Assembly: GCA_017960415.1 (NCBI GenBank)
Contig: JAGCZE010000069.1
Span: 1-8,903 of the forward strand
Length of the DNA: 8,903 nt
Direction: 5' to 3'
Source of the DNA: Lachnospiraceae bacterium
Lineage (GTDB): Bacteria > Bacillota_A > Clostridia > Lachnospirales > Lachnospiraceae
Shown: in pieces, positions 1 to 6,530 of the stretch
How the letters are laid out: each line of letters starts with the position of its first letter
How positions within the stretch are numbered: the stretch's first letter is position 1
Notes under the pieces: model-generated
What the model saw: only the letters and a program-made list of their open reading frames with translations
Databases searched by the model: none
What the model was told of the DNA's origin: nothing
Program-made: the position numbers and the translations under genes

Positions 1-672
1 AACCTCAGATACCTCTATATCGGAGGCAATCCGATCCCTGATTCCAAGGGATATTACGAAAGCTGTAATTCATATTTTACAGACAGCACTCCTTTCTATC
101 ATCTGGAAGACAAGGATAAAAAGGACAGGGAGAATTATTATCTGCATAAGGAAACCGAAGAGTATCATACACGCAACCGCGAGTATCTGGCGGATCTGCT
201 GGATGTTCATCCCGAAGGAGTTGTTGTTTATACAACATATCCCAATAACGGCAGACACGGGATCCTGATCAGCGATTACAAGCGCAAGGCCAACGGCACA
301 CTTCAGTTCTATGCCTATGATCCCGCAAACGGAACCGGCAGATGCAAGCTGGAAGATACCTGGGTAATGTCCAAGATCGGTTCGGTCAATCAGTATTTTA
401 AGAATGTAATCTCGATCTGGTACGTGATCGGCGAGCTTACCGTGGATGACGATTATTTCGCACATCCCGAGGCGCAGGTGCATGATACCACCGTCACTGT
501 ATCAAAGAAAACATATACCTCTGCTTCAACCGCAAAAAAGGCTGAGAAAGTCGAGAAGCTCTCCAAGGGTGATAAGGTAGAGGTCAGCTATACATATGAG
601 GATTCAAAGGGAAATAAGTGGTATATTACCGATGATGACCTGTATATAAAGGCAGAGAACGTAAAAGAATAA
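1..672 (+). CDS. C39-like cysteine peptidase with C-terminal SH3-like domain (5' end outside window)
   Basis: The reading frame is open from base 1 and ends at TAA 670-672, leaving 223 visible residues; the true start lies upstream of the window. Visible residues about 60-150 resemble the second half of a C39-like papain fold. His86 sits in an Arg-His-Gly-Ile-Leu-Ile-Ser-Asp-Tyr strand and Asp107 in a Tyr-Asp-Pro-Ala segment, matching the usual spacing of the catalytic His and Asp. The nucleophilic Cys and any signal peptide would be upstream and cannot be checked. Residues about 160-223 (VTVSKKTYTSAS, then LSKGDKVEVSYTYED and GNKWYI) read like a bacterial SH3 domain, commonly a cell-wall or ligand-binding module. 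An extracellular or wall-associated peptidase, or an inactive relative, is the inference. The ATG at 367 is internal and cuts through the fold, so it is not a start. A terminator follows closely, so this is the last gene of its transcript. Confidence 0.6.
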   Translation, partial: NLRYLYIGGNPIPDSKGYYESCNSYFTDSTPFYHLEDKDKKDRENYYLHKETEEYHTRNREYLADLLDVHPEGVVVYTTYPNNGRHGILISDYKRKANGTLQFYAYDPANGTGRCKLEDTWVMSKIGSVNQYFKNVISIWYVIGELTVDDDYFAHPEAQVHDTTVTVSKKTYTSASTAKKAEKVEKLSKGDKVEVSYTYEDSKGNKWYITDDDLYIKAENVKE

Positions 673-710
673 ATTGACAATAACTGATTGCGGTTCACAT
701 CTACAATAAA

Positions 711-756
711 GGAGCTTGCAGCAGAGGGCAAAACCTTATGCTGCAGCTTCTTTTTT
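711..756 (+). terminator. Intrinsic terminator of the C39-like peptidase gene
   Basis: The left arm AGCTTGCAGCA (713-723) pairs with TGCTGCAGCT (739-748) with a single bulged T. The loop can add a short AGG/CCT pairing. The stem is followed at once by TTCTTTTTT (748-756). It begins about 40 bases after the stop at 672 and lies before the next promoter, so it separates the peptidase transcript from the WYL regulator. Confidence 0.85.
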
Positions 757-777
757 GTATACGTTTTTTAAACTTAT

Positions 778-805
778 TTGCAGGATGAGGGCTGCGTGTT
801 ATAAT
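778..805 (+). promoter_or_regulatory. Extended -10 promoter of the WYL regulator gene
   Basis: A perfect TATAAT lies at 800-805, preceded by TG at 797-798, which makes an extended -10. A weak -35 (TTGCAG, 778-783, 3 of 6 matches) is spaced 16 bases upstream. Transcription would start near 812, giving a leader of about 40 bases before the ATG at 852. The extended -10 probably compensates for the poor -35, as is known for sigma-A promoters. Confidence 0.7.
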
Positions 806-851
806 ATCTTTGCAGCGGAAAGTATATAAACGGGGAGGTACGAGGCGGACC

Positions 852-1844
852 ATGAGAGAAGGCGTGAAAAAGACCAAGATTTTGTACTTGATGAAAATCC
901 TGTTGGAAAATACCGATGAGATGCATACCCTCACGATGGAGGAGATCATTGAACAGCTTAGGGAATATGGGATCGATGCAGAGCGGAAGAGCTTGTACGA
1001 CGATATAAATGCCCTGAAGGATTATGGGGTGGATATTGTCATGGACAAAACCGGGCGCAACAGCTATTACCATGTTGTAAGCAGACAGTTTGAGCTGGCT
1101 GAATTAAAGCTGCTCGTGGATTCCGTGCAATCCGCAAGATTCGTTTCGAAAAAGAAATCAAATGAGCTGATCAAAAAGCTCGAGGGACTCACATCCAAAA
1201 ATGAAGCCCGGGAGCTCCAGCATCAGGTTTTTGTCACGCAGCGTATCAAATCCCAGAATGAGAAGACAATGTATAACATTGACGAGATACATAAAGCTAT
1301 CGAGCTGAACCGCAGGATCCGTTTCAGATATTTTAAGCTCAATACCAGGAAACGCCCGGAGTACAGGCATGACGGGAAACTGTACGAGATGAGCCCCTGG
1401 GCTCTTACGCTTGCAGAGGAGAATTATTATCTGGTGGCATTCGATGAAGAATCCGGTATCATCAAATATTTCCGCGTAGATAAGATGGATAGGATCGACA
1501 TTCTTGAGGATCGTCCGAGAGCAGGTAAAAAGGAGTTCAGGAGCTTTGACGTTGCAGATTATGCCCGCAAGCGTTTCAGAATGTATGACGGTCCCGAGAC
1601 ATCGGTGCGGCTGCGCTGCAAAAATGATTTTGCGGATGTCATTTTTGACAGATTCGGCACCGATGTAATATTGCACGATACAGGCGACGACTTCTTCGAG
1701 GTAAATGTTATTGTTGCAATGAGCAGGCATTTCCTGACCTGGGTCATGGCTATGAATGACCATGTGGTGATCGCCGGGCCGGATGATGTACTGAAAAAAG
1801 CGAAGGAATATGTAAAAGAACTGGCGGCGACATACAAAGAATAA
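852..1844 (+). CDS. WYL-domain transcriptional regulator (YafY-like, HTH-WYL-WCX)
   Basis: A 330-residue protein. Residues about 5-70 form an N-terminal winged helix-turn-helix (TMEEIIEQLREYG, then ERKSLYDDINALKDYG as the likely recognition region). Residues about 143-220 are the WYL domain, with Tyr-Tyr-Leu at 192-194 in place of the eponymous motif and a Phe-Arg-Val-Asp segment at 207-210. The rest fits a WCX-type C-terminal extension. WYL domains bind nucleic-acid or other small ligands and control a bound regulator; the ligand and targets here are unknown. I chose ATG 852 because a TTG at 810 lies at or before the predicted transcription start. GGGGAGG (832-838) and GAGG (842-845) precede the ATG. 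The gene has its own promoter and terminator and converges on trpA, so no functional link to tryptophan synthesis is shown. No defence genes are adjacent. Confidence 0.88.
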   Translation: MREGVKKTKILYLMKILLENTDEMHTLTMEEIIEQLREYGIDAERKSLYDDINALKDYGVDIVMDKTGRNSYYHVVSRQFELAELKLLVDSVQSARFVSKKKSNELIKKLEGLTSKNEARELQHQVFVTQRIKSQNEKTMYNIDEIHKAIELNRRIRFRYFKLNTRKRPEYRHDGKLYEMSPWALTLAEENYYLVAFDEESGIIKYFRVDKMDRIDILEDRPRAGKKEFRSFDVADYARKRFRMYDGPETSVRLRCKNDFADVIFDRFGTDVILHDTGDDFFEVNVIVAMSRHFLTWVMAMNDHVVIAGPDDVLKKAKEYVKELAATYKE

Positions 1845-1873
1845 TCAACATCCGAAAATAGACAAATAATAAT

Positions 1874-1920
1874 AGTGCAGAACCTTATTAACGAAAATGT
1901 AATGGTTCTGCACTTTATTT
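1874..1920. terminator. Bidirectional terminator between the WYL regulator and trpA
   Basis: A perfect 11-base inverted repeat, AGTGCAGAACC (1874-1884) and GGTTCTGCACT (1904-1914), can be extended inside by ATTA/TAAT across a two-base bulge. On the + strand it is followed by TTATTTGGCTTTCTTT and on the - strand by ATTATTATTTG. Both tails are T-rich but interrupted. It sits in the only gap between two converging genes (stops at 1844 and 1929), so it most likely ends both transcripts. Confidence 0.8.
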
Positions 1921-1928
1921 GGCTTTCT

Positions 1929-2699
1929 TTACAGCAATGCTTCTTTCATGGACTTCACATATTCTCCGACATATTTCGGGGCTTCCTTGCCGTATTTTGC
2001 AAGGATCTTTATAATGGCTGAGCCTACGATGGCACCATCGGAGAGACCGGCCATTTTTTTTGCCTGTTCGGGAGTTGAGATGCCGAAGCCGATGGCACAG
2101 GGAATATTCGTATTGGCCCTGACCACATCTACGATAGAGGCCAGATCGGTAGTGATCTCGCTGCGTGTTCCCGTAACTCCGAGACTCGAAACGACGTAGA
2201 GGAATCCTTCGGCCTCCTTGGCGATCATCGCGATGCGGTTGGCTGAAGTGGGAGCTATCAACGATATCAGATCAATGCCGTATTTGCGGCAGGTCGGAAG
2301 AAATTCATCCTTTTCTTCGAAAGGCAGGTCGGGCAGGATAAGTCCGTCGATACCTATGTCGCGGCATTCGGAAATAAACTTTACGGTACCGTAGGAATAG
2401 ACTACATTGGCGTAAGTCATGAAAACCATGGGAACCTTTACATCGGTTCTGAGCTCTTTCACAAATGCGAATATTTTGTCTGTATCGACACCGCCCTGCA
2501 ATGCCCTTAAGTTGGCACCCTGTATCACAGGTCCCTCTGCGGTGGGGTCGGAGAACGGGATGCCAAGCTCGATCAGGTCCGCACCGTTCGCAACAGCTGC
2601 CCGTACAGCAGCACCTGTAGTTTCAAGATCGGGATCACCGCAGGTTATGAAGGCTATGAAAGCTTTGCCGTTGGCCAATGCATTTTTGATATTACTCAT
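1929..2699 (-). CDS. trpA: Tryptophan synthase alpha subunit
   Basis: The 256-residue TIM-barrel subunit splits indole-3-glycerol phosphate into glyceraldehyde 3-phosphate and indole, which is channelled to TrpB in the alpha2-beta2 complex in the cytosol. Family signatures are clear: AFITCGDPD near residue 17, [11 protein letters not shown] (41-52) with catalytic Glu44 (equivalent to Salmonella Glu49), [15 protein letters not shown] in the Tyr175 loop region, and the phosphate-binding GFGIS and DGAIVGSAI segments. The second catalytic acid, Asp60 in the Salmonella enzyme, is Glu55 here (Thr-Ala-Glu-Gly-Pro). ATG 2699 is chosen because GGGGAGG stands six bases upstream and the homologous N terminus begins there; an in-frame start at 2735 would add 12 unrelated residues. 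The start lies inside the end of trpB (ATGAGTAA), so translation is probably coupled. It contains no tryptophan residue. It is the last gene of the operon. Confidence 0.97.
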   Translation of the reverse strand: MSNIKNALANGKAFIAFITCGDPDLETTGAAVRAAVANGADLIELGIPFSDPTAEGPVIQGANLRALQGGVDTDKIFAFVKELRTDVKVPMVFMTYANVVYSYGTVKFISECRDIGIDGLILPDLPFEEKDEFLPTCRKYGIDLISLIAPTSANRIAMIAKEAEGFLYVVSSLGVTGTRSEITTDLASIVDVVRANTNIPCAIGFGISTPEQAKKMAGLSDGAIVGSAIIKILAKYGKEAPKYVGEYVKSMKEALL

Positions 2700-3882
2700 G
2701 GATATCCTCCCCTCTGTATCTGGCAATCGCGGCACAGTCCTTGTCGCCGCGGCCGGAGATCGTGATCACGATCAGCTTATCTTTACCCATTTCGGGGGCG
2801 ATCTTCATTGCATAAGAAACAGCATGGGCAGATTCTATGGCAGGAATTATGCCTTCTGTCCTTGCAAGATATTCAAACGCATTTACAGCTTCGTCGTCTG
2901 TTACAGGCACATATTCGGCTCTTCCGATATCATGCAGATAGGCGTGCTCGGGGCCGATACCGGGGTAGTCGAGTCCTGCGGAAATAGAGTATACAGGCGC
3001 TATCTGACCAAATTCATCCTGGCAGAAATAGGATTTCATACCATGGAAGATGCCGAGTCTGCCCGTTGCGATCGTAGCAGCTGTCTCAAATGTATCAACG
3101 CCTCTTCCGGCCGCCTCGCAGCCGATAAGGCGCACATTTTTATCTTCAATGAAATGATAGAACGAACCTATAGCGTTGGAACCGCCGCCCACGCAGGCCA
3201 AAACGGCATCGGGCAGTCTGCCTTCCTTTTCAAGCATCTGAGCCTTGATCTCTTTTGAGATGACTGCCTGAAAATCCCGCACAATAGTCGGGAACGGATG
3301 GGGACCCATAACCGAACCCAGGCAATAGTGGGTGTCGGAGATCCTGGAGGTCCATTCGCGCATGGCTTCCGATACGGCGTCTTTTAAGGTCGCGGTTCCG
3401 GTCTTGACGGGGATCACTTCCGCGCCCAGCAGACGCATGCGGTAAACATTGAGGGCCTGACGTTTCGTGTCTTCCTCACCCATGAAGACCACACACTCCA
3501 TGCCCATCAGAGCAGCCGCGGTAGCTGTGGCTACACCGTGCTGGCCGGCGCCGGTTTCTGCGATCAGGCGGGTTTTACCCATCTTTTTTGCAAGGAGCGC
3601 CTGCCCCAGTACATTATTGATCTTATGAGCGCCGGTATGGTTGAGATCTTCGCGCTTTAAGTATATTTTGGCTCCGCCGAGATCCTCGGTCATCTTCTGC
3701 GCAAAATACAGTCGTGAAGGCCTTCCGGCATAATCATTGAAAAGTTCGTTCAGTTCCCTGTTAAAATCGGGATCGTTCTTATATTTGTTATAGGCTTCCT
3801 CCAGCTCGATCACGGCATTCATAAGTGTTTCGGGAATGTATTGTCCGCCGTGGATGCCGAAGCGTCCGTTGGGATTGGTCAT
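2692..3882 (-). CDS. trpB: Tryptophan synthase beta subunit
   Basis: A 396-residue PLP enzyme, normal family length, that condenses indole with L-serine to make L-tryptophan. The PLP-binding lysine is Lys87 in [11 protein letters not shown], the catalytic Glu is Glu109 in AETGAGQHG, and the cofactor phosphate loop is GGGSN at 232-236. The first two fall at the same numbers as in the Salmonella enzyme, so there is no insertion in the N-terminal half. It is the TrpB1 type that pairs with TrpA: it starts with [11 protein letters not shown], and trpA follows directly. The ATG at 3882 overlaps the trpF stop as ATGA, with GAGGAG a few bases upstream inside trpF. The gene ends overlapping trpA by eight bases. 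One tryptophan residue only. Confidence 0.98.
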   Translation of the reverse strand: MTNPNGRFGIHGGQYIPETLMNAVIELEEAYNKYKNDPDFNRELNELFNDYAGRPSRLYFAQKMTEDLGGAKIYLKREDLNHTGAHKINNVLGQALLAKKMGKTRLIAETGAGQHGVATATAAALMGMECVVFMGEEDTKRQALNVYRMRLLGAEVIPVKTGTATLKDAVSEAMREWTSRISDTHYCLGSVMGPHPFPTIVRDFQAVISKEIKAQMLEKEGRLPDAVLACVGGGSNAIGSFYHFIEDKNVRLIGCEAAGRGVDTFETAATIATGRLGIFHGMKSYFCQDEFGQIAPVYSISAGLDYPGIGPEHAYLHDIGRAEYVPVTDDEAVNAFEYLARTEGIIPAIESAHAVSYAMKIAPEMGKDKLIVITISGRGDKDCAAIARYRGEDIHE

Positions 3883-4517
3883 GTTTGTTCTCCTCTTTTT
3901 ACGGCAGCGATAAACGCTGCCATCTTGGCGTTGTCTTTTACGCCGTCTGTTTCTATGCCCGAGCTTACATCCAGTGCGAACGGATGGAGCATTTTTACAG
4001 CTTCTTCCGCATTTTCGGGCGAAAGCCCTCCTGCCAGGAAATAAGGTTTTGTGAACCCTTTGAGCAGTTCCCAGTTAAAGGTTATGCCGCACCCCGCTCC
4101 CGAGTCCAGCAGGATATGATCTGCGGAGCAGGAAAGAGCGGTGTTGAGAATATTGGTGGGGACTGTTTCTGCCGCAACAGATACGTTTTCAAGCTTATAT
4201 GCCTTTATTACCGGCTTGCCGGTGAAGGTTCGAAGCCGCCGAATATAATCTTCATCCTCATTGCCGTGCAGCTGGGCGATATCGATGATGCCTTCATTCA
4301 GCAGCTGAGCTACGGTTTCTACCGTTTCGTTCACAAATACACCGACTGCCGGGATAGAAGGATCAAGCAGTTTTTTCAGCTCCCCGGCAGTTTCGGGAGT
4401 AACGTATCTGCGGCTTTTTTTCGCAAATACAAAGCCTATATAGTCGGGGCGGAGTTCGTTTACCGCTTCGATATCACAGGGCCTTGTAAGACCGCAGAAT
4501 TTTATTTTTGTAGTCAT
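3879..4517 (-). CDS. trpF: Phosphoribosylanthranilate isomerase
   Basis: A 212-residue TIM-barrel enzyme that converts N-(5'-phosphoribosyl)anthranilate to CdRP by an Amadori rearrangement. The catalytic base is Cys8 in KIKFCGLTR and the general acid is Asp138 in HILLDSGAG; both are in place. QLHGNED (82-88) and [10 protein letters not shown] near the C terminus are further family markers, the latter binding phosphate. Start ATG 4517 was chosen because GAGG lies seven bases upstream and the family N terminus (T-K-I-K-F-C-G) begins here; the in-frame ATG at 4556 would overlap trpC and add 13 unrelated residues. The 23-base gap from trpC and the ATGA overlap with trpB place it firmly in the operon. 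It is a separate gene here, not fused to trpC as in enterobacteria. Confidence 0.96.
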   Translation of the reverse strand: MTTKIKFCGLTRPCDIEAVNELRPDYIGFVFAKKSRRYVTPETAGELKKLLDPSIPAVGVFVNETVETVAQLLNEGIIDIAQLHGNEDEDYIRRLRTFTGKPVIKAYKLENVSVAAETVPTNILNTALSCSADHILLDSGAGCGITFNWELLKGFTKPYFLAGGLSPENAEEAVKMLHPFALDVSSGIETDGVKDNAKMAAFIAAVKRGEQT

Positions 4518-4540
4518 TGGCAACCTCGCTGATAGAACAT

Positions 4541-5326
4541 TCACAGGCTCTCGCATTTCAGCTCTCTGAGTCTGGCCTTTTTGTCGGATGCACGCATCAG
4601 AGCTTCACCCACAAGAACGGCATCGGCGCCGATCGCACGTAGAAGTGCGACATCGCCGGCATCCCTTACGCCGCTTTCCGATACAAAGAGCACGTCTTCG
4701 GGAATAAGAGTGCGCAGCCTGCGGCTGTTTTCGGTGTCGACGGTAAAATCCTTCAGATTGCGGTTATTTACGCCTATAATGCGCGCTCCGGCGTTTACGG
4801 CCGTTTCAACCTCGTTTTCATCATGTGCCTCCACAAGGGCCGAAAGCCCTAGCTCGTCACATATTCCGAGATATTCCTTTATCTGACCGGAACTTAAGAT
4901 CGAGCAGATCAGAAGGACTGCAGAAGCGCCGAGCAGCTTTGCTTCGAAGATCATATACTCGTCTACGGTGAAATCCTTGCGCAGGCAGGGGATGCTCACG
5001 TTTTTTGCTATTTCCTCAAGATAACTGTCATTTCCGAGGAACCACTTCGGTTCTGTCAGGACCGAAATGCAGTCCGCACCTGCGGCTTCATAGTCCATAG
5101 CAATCTCGAGATACGGGAAATCGGGAGCTATAAGGCCCTTTGAAGGGGAAGCCTTCTTGCATTCGCAAATAAAGGCGATATCCGGCGTTTTAAGGGCATT
5201 CTCAAATGCAAAGCCGCCTTTTGGCAAGGCAAAAGTCTGCTCCCGGATAACCTCCAAAGGCTTGTGGGACCGGGCTTCCTTTACCCTGTCCATCGCATGT
5301 GCGGCGAGTTGGTCGAGAATCGTCAA
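4541..5326 (-). CDS. trpC: Indole-3-glycerol-phosphate synthase (TTG start)
   Basis: A 261-residue TIM-barrel enzyme that decarboxylates and cyclises CdRP to indole-3-glycerol phosphate. The catalytic set is visible: Glu55 and Lys57 in CECKKASPSKG, Lys117 in LRKDF, Glu166 in ALVEAHDE, Asn187 in GVNNRNL, and Glu217-Ser218 in VSESGV. No ATG suits the N terminus; the family start (ILDQLAA...) is reached from TTG 5326, with GGAGG at 5340-5336, nine bases upstream. A TTG start with a slightly long spacer may lower translation compared with the neighbours. The upstream gap of 166 bases to trpD is unusual for this operon and contains hairpins, so trpC and the genes after it may be under separate post-transcriptional control. 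One tryptophan residue. Confidence 0.96.
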   Translation of the reverse strand: MTILDQLAAHAMDRVKEARSHKPLEVIREQTFALPKGGFAFENALKTPDIAFICECKKASPSKGLIAPDFPYLEIAMDYEAAGADCISVLTEPKWFLGNDSYLEEIAKNVSIPCLRKDFTVDEYMIFEAKLLGASAVLLICSILSSGQIKEYLGICDELGLSALVEAHDENEVETAVNAGARIIGVNNRNLKDFTVDTENSRRLRTLIPEDVLFVSESGVRDAGDVALLRAIGADAVLVGEALMRASDKKARLRELKCESL

Positions 5327-5395
5327 AGCAATAATCCTCCGTAGTATATGTACAAAATTTCCTGAACAGCATAAAGCCGGAAGTATCTTCTGAGC

Positions 5396-5427
5396 TGCCC
5401 GAAAGATTTATTATCTGTGAACGGGCA
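5396..5427 (-). repeat. Second irregular hairpin in the trpD-trpC gap
   Basis: TGCCCG (5396-5401) pairs with CGGGCA (5422-5427), extendable by one wobble pair. Inside, AGAT (5404-5407) pairs with ATCT (5413-5416) around a five-base loop. It lies only a few bases after the perfect hairpin in the operon direction, so the two would stand side by side in the mRNA. Confidence 0.5.
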
Positions 5428-5431
5428 ACGG

Positions 5432-5451
5432 ACCGGATAACTGTATCCGGT
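5432..5451 (-). repeat. Perfect inverted repeat / hairpin in the trpD-trpC gap
   Basis: The arms ACCGGATA and TATCCGGT are perfectly complementary over 8 bases with a four-base loop, making a compact RNA hairpin or a 20-base DNA dyad. It abuts the octamer ATGTTAAC (5452-5459, + strand). No U-tract follows in the operon direction. Confidence 0.75.
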
Positions 5452-5492
5452 ATGTTAACCATTGATAAGGATGGATTCGTATAGGATCGGCA

Positions 5493-6515
5493 TCACTCCG
5501 GACGGTTGCTGACCTCGATCAGTTTGTTCAGGGTTTCGTAAGCCTTGCCCGAATCAATGAGTTCGGCAGCAAGTGCGATACCGTCTTTCATGGAATCAGC
5601 CTTTCCTGCGATATACAGTGATGCGCCTGCATTCATGAGCACAGCGTTTCTCTTGTGTCCCTTTTCGCCTTTCAGGATCGCGATAGTGATCCGGGCGTTC
5701 TCTTCAGGGGTTCCGCCCTTTAAGTCATCCTTGGTGCAGCGCTCGAAACCAAAATCTTCGGGGGTGATCACATAGGACCTGAACCAGCCGTCACGGATCT
5801 CACAGATCTTTGTGGGAGAGCTGAGAGAGATCTCATCAAGCTTATCCTGGCCGTATACAACCATGCCGCGCTTAACACCGAGATTTACAAGAACCTGAGC
5901 CAGCGGCTCAACCAGATACTCGTCATAGACGCCCAGAAGCTGCATTGAAGGGGAACCGGGATTCGTAAGCGGTCCAAGAATATTGAAAACCGTACGGAAA
6001 CCGAGCTCCTTGCGGATCGGGCCGACATATTTCATCGATGTGTGATATTTCTGTGCGAAGAAGAAGCACATTCCGGCTTCCTTGAGCAGCTCAATACATC
6101 TTTCGGGGCTCTGCTGGATATTGACGCCCAGAGCCTCAAGACAATCCGCAGTGCCGCACAGGGACGAAGCGGCGCGGTTACCGTGCTTGGCAACCTTGAC
6201 TCCGCCTGCGGCCGCTACAAGTGCCGAGGTAGTGGAAATGTTGAAGCTGTGAGCGTTATCGCCGCCGGTACCAACGATCTCAAAAATGTCCATTCCGGTA
6301 TTAACCTGCGTGGCGTGAGCTCTCATTGCCGCAGCACAGCCGGCGATCTCGTCGGTTGTCTCGGCTTTTGCGCTTTTTGTCGATAATGCAGCGAGAAATG
6401 CCGCATTCTGTGTGGGCGAGGTCTCGCCGCTCATGATCTCGTTCATGACGGTATAGGCCTCATCGTAGGTGAGATCTTCTTTATTTACGATCTTTACAAT
6501 TGCTTCCTTGATCAT
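5493..6515 (-). CDS. trpD: Anthranilate phosphoribosyltransferase
   Basis: A 340-residue class IV phosphoribosyltransferase that joins anthranilate to PRPP. Visible motifs are GTGGD (82-86), which binds the PRPP pyrophosphate; NISTTSA (92-98); KHGNRAASS (110-118); NILGPLTNP (178-186), which is typical of the family; and the metal-binding Asp227-Glu228 in KLDEIS. The protein is not fused to a TrpG glutaminase domain. ATG 6515 has a strong AAGGAGG (6532-6526) that overlaps the agcS stop codon (TAA at 6533-6531), so ribosomes ending agcS could affect initiation. Its 3' neighbour trpC is unusually far away (166 bases). The expected upstream partners trpE and trpG are missing. One tryptophan residue. 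Confidence 0.97.
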   Translation of the reverse strand: MIKEAIVKIVNKEDLTYDEAYTVMNEIMSGETSPTQNAAFLAALSTKSAKAETTDEIAGCAAAMRAHATQVNTGMDIFEIVGTGGDNAHSFNISTTSALVAAAGGVKVAKHGNRAASSLCGTADCLEALGVNIQQSPERCIELLKEAGMCFFFAQKYHTSMKYVGPIRKELGFRTVFNILGPLTNPGSPSMQLLGVYDEYLVEPLAQVLVNLGVKRGMVVYGQDKLDEISLSSPTKICEIRDGWFRSYVITPEDFGFERCTKDDLKGGTPEENARITIAILKGEKGHKRNAVLMNAGASLYIAGKADSMKDGIALAAELIDSGKAYETLNKLIEVSNRPE

Positions 6516-6530
6516 GTTTAATTAACCTCC

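Larger units (their letters stand above)
5327..5492 (-). other. Structured 166-base trpD-trpC intercistronic region
   Basis: No credible gene is present: the - strand ORF beginning at 5462 runs into trpC out of frame. Reading with the operon, the region holds the octamer GTTAACAT, a perfect hairpin (5451-5432), a second irregular hairpin (5427-5396), an unpaired stretch, then the trpC GGAGG. Neither hairpin has a T-run, so neither is an ordinary terminator. I found no good internal promoter: a TATACT at 5348-5343 lies too close to the ribosome site. Possible roles are mRNA processing, stability or an attenuation-like control. Confidence 0.5.

Noticed and set aside
367..672. Stand-alone 101-residue gene starting at ATG 367
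   Set aside because: The frame is open back to base 1 and the ATG falls inside the peptidase-like fold; it is the end of a longer gene.
810..851. TTG 810 as start of the WYL regulator
   Set aside because: It sits at or before the predicted transcription start given by TATAAT at 800-805, and lacks a ribosome site.
2700..2735. Longer TrpA from a start at 2735
   Set aside because: It adds 12 residues unlike the family, while ATG 2699 has a well-placed GGGGAGG.
2419..3258. Long + strand open frames across trpA-trpB (and similar ones elsewhere opposite the trp genes)
   Set aside because: They are antisense shadows of well-identified enzymes, with no ribosome sites or family features.
4518..4556. 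Longer TrpF from ATG 4556
   Set aside because: It would overlap trpC and add 13 non-family residues; ATG 4517 has GAGG at seven bases.
5202..5462. Possible leader or small gene (86 residues) starting in the trpD-trpC gap
   Set aside because: It runs deep into trpC out of frame, has no clear ribosome site and shows no recognisable family features.
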